DNA of 30,284 nt, from assembly GCA_964598695.1 (NCBI GenBank), contig CAZRDB010000041.1:1-30284 (forward strand), in the 5' to 3' direction. The first letter of the stretch is position 1. The number at the start of each line of letters is the position of its first letter. The translations under genes and the position numbers were made by a program. Shown here piece after piece: positions 1-7,529 of this stretch. This DNA comes from CAZRDB01 sp964598695. GTDB lineage: Bacteria; Armatimonadota; Zipacnadia; UBA1398. The notes beneath the pieces are model-generated. The model worked only from the letters and a program-made list of their open reading frames with translations. It was not told where the DNA came from and did no database searches.

Positions 1-21
1 ACCCGAGATAGATGACCACCA

Positions 22-39
22 GGGAGCCTCCGGGCTCCC
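22..39 (-). terminator. Possible weak terminator hairpin after the MFS-sialidase operon
   Basis: A perfect 7-bp stem (GGGAGCC / GGCTCCC) with a 4-nt loop lies about 100 bp beyond the stop of the sialidase-like gene. No T-run follows it on the minus strand, so it could equally be a chance GC palindrome. The rest of 1-138 shows nothing recognisable. Confidence 0.25.
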
Positions 40-138
40 CACAGAATCCGGCTTATAGGCTCACTCTCTCACACTGCTCACAACTCGGGCCTGCGGCTGG
101 TGCTCACGTCCCTGGGACCTCCGTGGAGGCCGGCGGCG

Positions 139-1188
139 TCACTCGGTGAACCACGTGGCCGGCAGGCCGGTCAGGTGGAGCGAGAGCCCGCCCGAGTAGC
201 TGAAGTAGGTGACGAGTGCGCGGTCGTCGACCCACGTGACCGCCGGGTAGGCCCAGCGGTCGCCAGGCCGGTCCTCGATGCGCCGAACGTGCTCCCAGGT
301 CTCGCCCTCGTCGCGCGAGATGGCACTCGCGAGCGGGGTGCGCGAGATCGGGCTCGTCGCGTCGGCGTTCCAGATCGCCAGCAGGTCTCCCGTGGTCGGG
401 ACGCGCGTGATCGCCACGGGCGATGGTGTGCCAACGAGCGCCGTGGGCTCCGGAGCGCTCCAGGTCTCCCCGCCGTCGGCCGAGAGGCTCCGGTACTGGC
501 CTCCGAGCCCGGTGCGCATGAGCATGAGCACGCGGCCGTCCGTGAGTTCGATGCAGGCCGGCTCGTAGGAGGGCCCTCCGGCCGGCTGCACGCGAGCGCT
601 GTCGCGCCAGGTCTCGCCGTCGTCGTCGGAGATGCAGCAGTAGCTGTCTCCGCCCTCCCACGCCTCGAGCAGGATCCTGCCCGACCGGAGCCGGATGCAG
701 CGCCCGTTCGTGAGGCCCGTGTACTTCCCGGCCGGTGAGAGCTGCTTCGCGGGCCCGAAGGTCGCGCCGTCGTCGGCCGAGACGCGCATCATGACCCGGC
801 AATCGGTCGACTCCGTGTTCTTCTGGCAGTGGAAGAGCGCCAGCTCTCCGCTCCAGAGCCGGAGGAAGTTCACCTCCATCACGTTGCACCCGCCGTCGTT
901 GTCGACGAGCGTGTACTTCTCGCCCCACGTCTGGCCCCCATCGTCCGAGACCCGTCCCACGAGGCGCGCCGGGCCGTGATCGTCGGCGCTGCCCGCGTAG
1001 AACTCCGTCCAGCCGAGGAGCAGTCGGCCGCCCTGAAGCGGGACGATCGCGGCCTCCGTGTTCCGAGGGTTGTCAGGCCCCACGGGTCCGACGACGAGAT
1101 GGAAGACACCCTCCGGCCGCACTTGGGCCCTCCCTGCCTGCGCGAAGGCGATCACGCCAACGAGTACGATGACCCCTGCTCGTGCCAC
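139..1188 (-). CDS. Secreted sialidase-like (BNR/Asp-box) protein
   Basis: A 349-residue protein predicted to fold as a six-bladed sialidase-type beta-propeller. Five Asp-box repeats (S-x-D-x-G-x-T-W/F) sit near residues 81, 137, 187, 236 and 291, and the N-terminal 21 residues form a Sec signal peptide ending at AGRAQ. The family (BNR_2 type) includes exo-sialidases and many uncharacterised glycan-binding or glycan-cleaving propellers. I did not identify a convincing arginine triad, so catalysis on sialic acid is not assured. The start is GTG, preceded by GGTGGAG at good spacing and located 3 bp after the stop of the MFS gene, so the two are almost certainly co-transcribed. By inference the propeller releases or binds a sugar outside the cell and the transporter imports it. 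Confidence 0.85.
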   Translation of the reverse strand: MARAGVIVLVGVIAFAQAGRAQVRPEGVFHLVVGPVGPDNPRNTEAAIVPLQGGRLLLGWTEFYAGSADDHGPARLVGRVSDDGGQTWGEKYTLVDNDGGCNVMEVNFLRLWSGELALFHCQKNTESTDCRVMMRVSADDGATFGPAKQLSPAGKYTGLTNGRCIRLRSGRILLEAWEGGDSYCCISDDDGETWRDSARVQPAGGPSYEPACIELTDGRVLMLMRTGLGGQYRSLSADGGETWSAPEPTALVGTPSPVAITRVPTTGDLLAIWNADATSPISRTPLASAISRDEGETWEHVRRIEDRPGDRWAYPAVTWVDDRALVTYFSYSGGLSLHLTGLPATWFTE

Positions 1189-1191
1189 GCC

Positions 1192-2463
1192 TCACTCCAC
1201 CTCGTGGTCGCGCCGCCCGTCGACCCCACTGGACGGCTCATTCGTGCGGCCCGCCGCGGCACCTCCGGCTCCCGGCCGAGCCTGCAGCCATCGCCTATCG
1301 AGGGCCGTCCACGCCGCGGCCAGGAGCCCGAACGCGAGGAAGCCGCACCCCGCGACGGAGAGCGCGGGCGTGAGGGAGCCCGTCGCCTGGGCCCAGCGAC
1401 CGACGCCCCACACGCCGGCAGTGGCGACGACCGTCGTTCCACTCACCCAGCCGAAGAGGGTCGGGAACCGGTCGGGGTAGCGCTGGGATGCGAGTCCCAT
1501 GAGCGAGGGGAACTCGAGGCCGTACAGGAGCGAGGCCAGGGCGTAGCCGCCGGCCAAGAGGTACATACTCGGGGCCTGGAGCGCGAGCACCACCAGCGGC
1601 CCGGCCACGAGCCCGGGCACGACGACGAGCGTGCGCCGCCCCAGGCTGTCGGGGAGGAACGTCAGCGCGAGCCTGCCCGTGAGATAGGCGGCGCTGTAGA
1701 ACGATAGCACCCAACCGGCGGGGAAGGGTCCGCTCGGGAAGCGCTCCGTCAGGAGCTTGGGCATCCAGCTGTAGAGCACGCCGTCGGCCGTCCCGTGGAT
1801 GGCCGCGAGCAGCACGATCGCCGCCACCGCGAACCGGCCCGCGCCTTCGCTCGCCCGGTCCCCCAGGCCGGCGTGGGCGCCCGGCGGCTCCTCCGTCTGC
1901 CTCGCGAGCACGTGCCTGAGCCCCAGGAGAGCGGCGCCGGCGAGCGCGTGTGGGCCTGCGAGCACCCACGCCAACGCGAGCGTCCCGCCCGCGTGGAGTG
2001 AGTCGAGCAGCGCGACGAGGAGCGGGAACACGATGCCGCACGCCGCGTTGGTCACCATGAGACCGCTGAAGCTCCCCCGCCTGCGGGAGGGGAAGAGGGA
2101 GGCGAGCAGCCCGCCGGCCGCGACGTATGCGCCACCGGAGCCGAGCCCGAGGATCGCGAGGGCCGGCCAGAGCAGGGCGTGGACGAAGCCGCCAACCGCG
2201 ACCAGTGCGCAGCCCGTGACGCAGACGAGGATCGTTGCCCGCAAGGCGTGGAGGGAGCCCTGCCTCGCCGCACGCCAACCGGCAAGGAGCCCGCCGACGC
2301 ACCCGCCGCCCATGCCGAGCGCGAGCAGCGCACCGAGCGCGCCGGTGGTCAGCCGGAGTTCGGCTTGGAGCGTCGGGGCGAGCACGGGGAAGGCGACCGA
2401 TGGGTAGCCTGAGACACCGACCGCGACCAGCGCGGCGACCGCCTGCAGCCGCCTGTTGCTCAA
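1192..2463 (-). CDS. MFS transporter, 12 TM
   Basis: About 423 residues with roughly 12 hydrophobic segments in two halves, separated by a charged loop near residues 195-215, as in major facilitator superfamily permeases. Small-residue-rich helices (GALGALLALGMGGG) and the basic cytoplasmic loop FPSRRRGSFSG after TM4 fit the family. The frame stays open up to 2787, but that extension is proline/arginine-rich and not membrane-like. I chose the TTG at 2463, which is preceded by GAGGTGG about 9 nt upstream and begins just before TM1. The C-terminal tail is hydrophilic. It lies immediately upstream of the sialidase-like gene in one operon, so a sugar or sugar-acid substrate is plausible, but nothing in the sequence defines it. 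Family call is firm; start and substrate are uncertain. Confidence 0.8.
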   Translation of the reverse strand: MSNRRLQAVAALVAVGVSGYPSVAFPVLAPTLQAELRLTTGALGALLALGMGGGCVGGLLAGWRAARQGSLHALRATILVCVTGCALVAVGGFVHALLWPALAILGLGSGGAYVAAGGLLASLFPSRRRGSFSGLMVTNAACGIVFPLLVALLDSLHAGGTLALAWVLAGPHALAGAALLGLRHVLARQTEEPPGAHAGLGDRASEGAGRFAVAAIVLLAAIHGTADGVLYSWMPKLLTERFPSGPFPAGWVLSFYSAAYLTGRLALTFLPDSLGRRTLVVVPGLVAGPLVVLALQAPSMYLLAGGYALASLLYGLEFPSLMGLASQRYPDRFPTLFGWVSGTTVVATAGVWGVGRWAQATGSLTPALSVAGCGFLAFGLLAAAWTALDRRWLQARPGAGGAAAGRTNEPSSGVDGRRDHEVE

Positions 2464-2589
2464 TCCCGCGCCACCTCGGTCATCCTCCCACCCGTAGCGA
2501 CCGCTCGCCCAGGCAGGGAGCCTCCGTTGGCGCCACCGAGGCCCAGTATGGCCTCCGACGCGGGCGACGCGGCGCGAGGGACAGTCGCC

Positions 2590-2612
2590 CCCCGCGAGTG
2601 CCCGGCGCGGGG
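2590..2612 (-). repeat. GC-rich inverted repeat between peptidase and MFS genes
   Basis: A perfect 7-bp stem (CCCCGCG / CGCGGGG) with a 9-nt loop lies 27 bp beyond the stop of the M6-like gene. There is no T-run, so termination is only a possibility. Nothing else is seen in the 175-bp spacer apart from the MFS ribosome binding site. Confidence 0.25.
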
Positions 2613-2638
2613 CCGAGACACTGCCTGGGGGCCGTGGG

Positions 2639-3943
2639 CTATGGGGCTGCGGGCGCGTCCCTCTCGATGCGAACCGTGACCTCGGGTCCGGCGGCGGGGA
2701 TGTCGTGGATGCTGAAGCCGCTCGGCGTGCCGTCGGCCCAGGCGAGGGTGGCATGGGCGGGGTCGGGATCCGACGACAGCAGGTCATACCCCGTCTCGGG
2801 CTCCGAGCCGTCCCAGAGCGTTCGGGCGTTGTCCATGGGCTGCACCGGCCTGATGAGGCGGATGGCCTTCCGGCCCCAATCGTCCGCCGGCACCTGCGCC
2901 CAGTCCTCGGGGGCGCATCCGGGCGGAGCCGGGAGCTGGGCGTAGAGTTCCGGGTCGTCCACGATGTGCCACACCGCCAGCCCGCGGTCCGGCAACGCGC
3001 GCTCGTAGGAGTCCTCCGGCCAGCGGTTCTCGACGAGGAAGTACTCGGAGGCGGACCGCTCCGGATCGCACAGGACCAACACCTCGCCGCCCTTCTCCAC
3101 GGCCCGGACCGTGTAGCTCCCCCCGGACGTGACGAACCGGGGAGTCACCCATCCGAGGCGGAGCTTCAGGAAGGGATCGAGATGGCTGCCATAGCCCTGG
3201 TTGTCCATTAGCGAGAAGACGCCGGCCGCACAGGGGTTGGCGAACCAGAAGTACTCGTCCGGGGTGTTCAGGAACAAGTGGGCGAGTTCGTGCGCCGTGA
3301 GAGGGAGATTGGGCGGGGCGCCGATGTAGCTCTCCGCGATGACGGGGATCGTCACGCCGTCGACGACGAGTGGCTGCCACTCCGGGAACTCCCTCCCCGC
3401 CGGCTGGCGGTTCGTGCCGAACGGGTTGTTCTCGGGGATCACGATGTGGATGCCGAGCTCGCGGGGAGACAGCACGCCGTCCTTGTCCACGTCGTAGGGA
3501 GCGAAGTCGAACTCGGCGTCGGCCTTGCGGATCGCCTCGGTCCACTTCTCGACATGGCCGTTCACCCACCCGTCGCCATCCTTGTCGCCCTCGTCGGCGT
3601 CAGCCCAGTAGTGCTCGGCCGGCTTGTCGGCGTCGTACCAGCCGAGGAAGCCGGCGTTCGTGAGCGTGAAGAGCCCTGACGAGTTCTCCAGGAAGTACCC
3701 CTGCAGGCCGCCCGCGCCGAACAGGAGGTCCTCGACCTGTTTGCGCGTCGGCGCCGGATGCTCGGGCCGGTGGGGATCCCAGAAGATCGTGAGCATGGGG
3801 GACTCGCCGGTCACGGCATCGAAGCCGAAGAAGGGCTTGGCGAAGTCGGGGTATGGCTGGGTCTGCTGCCGCGCCAGGACCGAGTTGCCGGCAAGCCCGA
3901 TCGAGACCACGAACGCAAGCAGCACCGACTGGGCAACACGCAT
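2639..3943 (-). CDS. Secreted M6-like (immune inhibitor A type) zinc metallopeptidase
   Basis: A 434-residue exported protein. Residues 1-26 form a signal peptide. The zinc-binding HELAH motif is at 218-222 and is followed by a PDEY segment near 228-231 and an SLMD turn near 244, which matches the HExxH...PDEY arrangement of M6 (InhA-like) peptidases. A later EYFLVENR segment is also characteristic of that family. Two EF-hand-like calcium loops precede the active site: DKDGDGWVN near 120 and DVDKDGVLS near 151. The frame is open to 3967, but the ATG at 3943 has GGAGGG about 7 nt upstream and begins the signal peptide. The protein probably degrades extracellular protein. It has its own intergenic spacers on both sides and is not clearly in an operon. 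Family assignment is good; substrate is unknown. Confidence 0.82.
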   Translation of the reverse strand: MRVAQSVLLAFVVSIGLAGNSVLARQQTQPYPDFAKPFFGFDAVTGESPMLTIFWDPHRPEHPAPTRKQVEDLLFGAGGLQGYFLENSSGLFTLTNAGFLGWYDADKPAEHYWADADEGDKDGDGWVNGHVEKWTEAIRKADAEFDFAPYDVDKDGVLSPRELGIHIVIPENNPFGTNRQPAGREFPEWQPLVVDGVTIPVIAESYIGAPPNLPLTAHELAHLFLNTPDEYFWFANPCAAGVFSLMDNQGYGSHLDPFLKLRLGWVTPRFVTSGGSYTVRAVEKGGEVLVLCDPERSASEYFLVENRWPEDSYERALPDRGLAVWHIVDDPELYAQLPAPPGCAPEDWAQVPADDWGRKAIRLIRPVQPMDNARTLWDGSEPETGYDLLSSDPDPAHATLAWADGTPSGFSIHDIPAAGPEVTVRIERDAPAAP

Positions 3944-4048
3944 TGGGGCTCCCTCCGAGCAACGCAAAGTCCGCCGCAGTCGCCGCGCTTCGCCGAGACT
4001 GCCGCTCCTACCTGCACCTCGTGAGCCGGCGCGCGACCCACGTCGGGG

Positions 4049-4075
4049 GCCGACCCGCGACGGGTGAGGGTCGGC
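4049..4075 (-). repeat. Inverted repeat downstream of the beta-helix/LamG gene
   Basis: GCCGACCC and GGGTCGGC form a perfect 8-bp stem with an 11-nt loop, about 57 bp past the stop of the beta-helix gene and upstream of the M6-like gene. No T-run follows. It may be a weak terminator or an operator; neither can be decided here. Confidence 0.3.
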
Positions 4076-4131
4076 TTCCGCATGGACCCCGGCTCACCGG
4101 CTCACTCTCTCCTGCGGACTCGCGGCCCTGG

Positions 4132-6624
4132 TCAGAAGGGCAGCGGCAGCCCCCAGTGCGGCGCCACGCTCAGCCCGGCCTCGCGCATCACGCGCACGGC
4201 GCCGACTTCGGGTCCCGCGAGTTCACCATCGAAGTCCCACCACGAGGCCAGGCCGGCGGCGACGGGCTCCCCGTGGCCGTCGGGTCCCAGCGCGCTGTAG
4301 TCGCTGGCGATCTCGGCCTCGGTCAGGGCGCGCGAGTAGACGCGCACGTTGTCGATATCGCCGTCGAAAACCGTGAAGCCGTCCTGCCGCGCGCCGATCG
4401 CGAGGGGGCCCGCACCTCTCGTGCGAGCGCGGCCCACCTCGGTCGAGCCGAGGAGCTTGCCGTTGCGGTAGACGCTCAGGAGGCGGCCGTCGTAGGTCAT
4501 GGCCACCTGCTGCCACTCGTCGACGACGACCGGCGACTGGTCTCCATGCGCCTCGAAGCTGTTCCCCTGCCCGCCCCCGACGTTGACGTAGGCCGACACG
4601 TTGGCCCCGTCGATCAGGAGCGAGTAGTTGCCGTCGGCGAACTCATTGGCGGTCTTGCACACGATCCATCTCCGCGCGTCCTCGCCCGTCGGGATCCGGT
4701 GCGGCTTGATCCACGCCTCGACCGTGATGGTCTCGGGCTCGAGCGCGTCCGCGTGTGGCGCCTCGATGTGCGAGCTGCCGCCGGCGGCCAGCGCCTGCCC
4801 ACGAACGCCTGCCGTGTAGCGCAGCAAGGTCGTCCAGTTGTCGTGCTCATTGCACGTGGCGTTGCGGCCCTGGGCGTAGTTGTTGTAGTTGACCGCCCTG
4901 GCCACGCCGACAATGACGTTGTTGGCGACCTCGATGAAGCCGCTGCCCTGGTCGAGGTAGACCCCGCCGGGCACGCCGGGGCCGTTATCGTGGATGTAGT
5001 TGCCCCGGAGCACCGTGCCGGGCTGGTTGCCCAGCGTGTAGATGGCGCCACCATCGGTCCGGTTGAGCATCACATGATGGATGTGGTTCGCGAGCACGCG
5101 GTTGCCCCCGCACGGCGTGGGGGTCTCGTAGGTCCATGGGTTCGCGTGGGCGACACCCCCCGCGTCGGTCTCGCCCCACCCCCACCCGACCGAGATGCCC
5201 GAGTAAGGCAGATCGGCGATCTCGTTGTGCTCGAGTGTCGTATCGCGCACGTACCCGCAGAAGATCCCGATGCTGTCCTCGTACTCGGCGCCGATGCGGG
5301 TGATCTCGCAGTTCCGCACGGTGTTGCCGAGGACCACGAGGCGGCTGTCCTCCGGGTGGTGGTCGTCTCGCTGGACGTCGCCGATCTGGATCCCGCTCCC
5401 CGAGATGTCGGTGAACAGACAGCGGTCGACGGTGTTGCGCTGGGAGCCATGCTCGATGTCGAGCCCAGCACCGCCCAGGTGCGCGAAGGCGCATCGCGAG
5501 AACCGCACGGAGTGCCCGGCGCGGACGACCACGTTGGCCGGGCTCTTCGGGAACTCGCCGTGGATCGCCACCCAGCCGTACTCGAACTCGGGCCGCTCGA
5601 ACACCCTGTCGGTCCCCAGCGTGAAGTTGGCTTGCACGTCCGGGTGCCCCGACCGGCTGGGCTGGAGCCAGGTGGCGTACGCGAACGCGATGCCCTCGAA
5701 GACCACGTCGTGCACGGGGTCCTCGGGGGTACCCTCGAGCCGGACCAGCGTCTCGAGTTGGGGAGCGACGACATCGGCGCTCGCCATGTCCTCGCCCGGG
5801 CGCGGGAGGTAGTACAGCATGCGCTGCACGCGGTCGAGGTACCACTCACCCGGCTCGTCGAGCAGTTCCAGCGCGTTCTCGATGTACGCCGGCGCACCCG
5901 CCGGAGCCCCCGGCCCGTTTGTGCTGAGGTAGTAGCCGGGCTGGTCCATCACGATGATCGCGCCGTCTCCATCGCGCACGATCCGCGAGACGCGCGCGAT
6001 CTTGTGGCTCCAGTAGTTGTAGTAGCCGAACTCGAGGTCGCTGGGGTTGGCCCACCCAGCCATCACAGCGTCGGGCAGGCGGTAGCCCGAGTCGCCCGTC
6101 ACTCGTAGCGTGCCGAGCACCTCGCCAGCCGCTGCCGTGGACACCGCGCCCGTGGTGCTGCCCCAGGGCTCGAGGCCGGCCGGCACGGGGCCCCGAGCAC
6201 GCTGCGCTCTCCGACCGTTGATGTAGAGCTGACGGAAGTCGCCTGGCGGCGCCGGCGCGCGGTAGCGTCCGTCCGCATCGAGGACCCAGCCGGTGACGTG
6301 GGCCCCACCCGAGACGACAACAACGGCGTCCTCCGCCGCGCGGTAGGTGACGGGGGCGTTCCGCCGGCCCGAGTCCTCGGGTCCCAGTACGAGCGGACGC
6401 TCCAGGATGTACTCGCCGGCGGCCAGCTCGATGACGGCGTCTCCGCCCAGGCGCGACTGGCGCACCGCGTCGCGGGCGCGCTCGAGCGTACGGAACGGCC
6501 TCGACGAGGTGCCGGGGCCGTCGTCCTTACCTGTGGGTGACACGTAGACGCGCAGAGTGTCCGCGAGAACCGCCCCATTCAGCAGCACGAGGGCTGCCGC
6601 GACCCAGCAACCTTTGAGATACAT
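4132..6624 (-). CDS. Secreted right-handed beta-helix protein with C-terminal LamG domain
   Basis: An 830-residue exported protein. Residues 1-21 are a signal peptide. Residues about 24-60 carry the segment that opens many bacterial beta-helix proteins (VYVSPTGKDDGPGT followed by PFRTLERARDAVR). A long parallel beta-helix runs to about 600, with asparagine/histidine-rich turns such as NHIHHV and GNYIHDN. A LamG/concanavalin-like domain occupies about 633-775 (ITVEAWIKP ... VYSRALTEAEI). Such proteins act on or bind polysaccharides outside the cell, often as lyases or hydrolases, but no catalytic residues can be assigned here. I chose ATG 6624 because it starts the signal peptide; the upstream in-frame extension to 6696 is arginine-rich. 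It shares its helix architecture with the protein at 14572-17259, but that one has a different accessory domain. The last 40 residues after LamG match no family I recognise. Confidence 0.82.
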   Translation of the reverse strand: MYLKGCWVAAALVLLNGAVLADTLRVYVSPTGKDDGPGTSSRPFRTLERARDAVRQSRLGGDAVIELAAGEYILERPLVLGPEDSGRRNAPVTYRAAEDAVVVVSGGAHVTGWVLDADGRYRAPAPPGDFRQLYINGRRAQRARGPVPAGLEPWGSTTGAVSTAAAGEVLGTLRVTGDSGYRLPDAVMAGWANPSDLEFGYYNYWSHKIARVSRIVRDGDGAIIVMDQPGYYLSTNGPGAPAGAPAYIENALELLDEPGEWYLDRVQRMLYYLPRPGEDMASADVVAPQLETLVRLEGTPEDPVHDVVFEGIAFAYATWLQPSRSGHPDVQANFTLGTDRVFERPEFEYGWVAIHGEFPKSPANVVVRAGHSVRFSRCAFAHLGGAGLDIEHGSQRNTVDRCLFTDISGSGIQIGDVQRDDHHPEDSRLVVLGNTVRNCEITRIGAEYEDSIGIFCGYVRDTTLEHNEIADLPYSGISVGWGWGETDAGGVAHANPWTYETPTPCGGNRVLANHIHHVMLNRTDGGAIYTLGNQPGTVLRGNYIHDNGPGVPGGVYLDQGSGFIEVANNVIVGVARAVNYNNYAQGRNATCNEHDNWTTLLRYTAGVRGQALAAGGSSHIEAPHADALEPETITVEAWIKPHRIPTGEDARRWIVCKTANEFADGNYSLLIDGANVSAYVNVGGGQGNSFEAHGDQSPVVVDEWQQVAMTYDGRLLSVYRNGKLLGSTEVGRARTRGAGPLAIGARQDGFTVFDGDIDNVRVYSRALTEAEIASDYSALGPDGHGEPVAAGLASWWDFDGELAGPEVGAVRVMREAGLSVAPHWGLPLPF

Positions 6625-6734
6625 GCGCCGCCCACTCCCGATCCGCCGCGCGCCCCGACGCCGCTGCTTCGTCCGCGGGGCCAGGCGATCCTCCACGCTT
6701 GGCCCCGTCCAGGGCTGCCGCGTTCTCGTCTACA

Positions 6735-6755
6735 GGGCGGTGGCGTGCTCCGCCC
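6735..6755 (-). terminator. Possible hairpin after the FmdE-like gene
   Basis: GGGCGG and CCGCCC form a 6-bp stem with a 9-nt loop, 9 bp past the TAG of the FmdE-like gene on the minus strand. There is no T-run. A second, looser repeat (GGGGCCA ... TGGCCCC) spans 6677-6706. Either could reduce read-through into the beta-helix gene. Confidence 0.25.
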
Positions 6756-6764
6756 CGCTGCCGC

Positions 6765-7367
6765 CTACCCCGCTGCGCGACACGGCGCGCAGAGCTTGCG
6801 GCCGTCCACCTCCTGGAGGCGCGAGGCCATCGTCGGCTCGCCGCACCGGCCGCAGGGCTCCGACGGCTCGATCCGCGCCGTGGGGAGCGGCACGTCGTCG
6901 AGCGGCACGATCGTCAGGACCGCCTCGACCGGGCCCGAGACGATCGCCTCGATGTGCGCGGCGGTGCGCGCCTCGATCGCCCGACGCGTCTCCTCCGAGT
7001 CGTCCCCCTCGGCCGCGCGCCGGCGCAGCTCCGCAAGGCCGGGGTCCTCGGCGAAGCCCGTGTACTCGGTCCGCACCCGGACCCCGCGGCCCCGGGCACG
7101 CGAGTAGATCGAGTAGACGCGCTTGCCGTAGTCGCGGAAGACCAGGTTCCCCTTGCCGAAGGTGCAGCCGCAGACGACCTGGATGGCGTCGACGGCGCAC
7201 GAGTCGTTCTCGACGACGGCGACGATCTCCTCATCCTCGGAGCGGGTGGCCTCGAGCGCGGCGAGCGCCTCGACCGCGGCGCGATAGCCGAGCGCGAGCC
7301 CCGGGCAGCAGTGGCCGTGGAACCGGACGGCTTCCTCGTAGCTGGGAACGGTGGGTGTCGTCTCCAT
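6765..7367 (-). CDS. FmdE family protein with C-terminal zinc finger
   Basis: A 200-residue cytoplasmic protein. The N-terminal FHGHCCPGLALGYR (16-29) is the signature of the FmdE family, named after a protein associated with molybdenum formylmethanofuran dehydrogenase in methanogens but widespread in other prokaryotes. Further conserved cysteines are at 57 (NDSCAVD) and 66/68 (CGCTFGKGN). The C-terminus has a CxxC...CxxC zinc ribbon (C172, C175, C193, C196), as in many bacterial members. The start ATG 7367 follows GGAGG with 6-nt spacing; the frame is open much further upstream but without similarity to the family. No formate or formylmethanofuran dehydrogenase subunit is nearby, so its role here is unknown. 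A metal- or redox-linked function is inferred from the conserved cysteine/histidine residues. Confidence 0.85.
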   Translation of the reverse strand: METTPTVPSYEEAVRFHGHCCPGLALGYRAAVEALAALEATRSEDEEIVAVVENDSCAVDAIQVVCGCTFGKGNLVFRDYGKRVYSIYSRARGRGVRVRTEYTGFAEDPGLAELRRRAAEGDDSEETRRAIEARTAAHIEAIVSGPVEAVLTIVPLDDVPLPTARIEPSEPCGRCGEPTMASRLQEVDGRKLCAPCRAAG

Positions 7368-7529
7368 GCCTCGCCTCCGCGCGTCGCCACCCACCCACGG
7401 TACCACGATTCGCGGGAACGTGCCACGCGGCATGACCCTCCGCTGGCGAGCGCCGTTGCAGGATGCCGCGACGCCGCCACGAATGGCGTCGGTACCGCCC
7501 CGAGGCACGGCGGAGAGGAGCACACCCAC

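Noticed and set aside
2464..2787. N-terminal extension of the MFS gene
   Set aside because: Proline/arginine-rich with no hydrophobic segments; the TTG at 2463 has a ribosome binding site and is placed before TM1.
58..4111. 13-nt direct repeat GGCTCACTCTCTC at 58-70 and 4099-4111
   Set aside because: It lies beyond the ends of two minus-strand genes, but it is short and simple in sequence; no larger repeat surrounds it.
3853..6108. Long open frame on the plus strand opposite the beta-helix gene
   Set aside because: It is the antisense shadow of a very GC-rich coding gene; the composition is low-complexity (valine, arginine and alanine runs) and no family or ribosome binding site fits.
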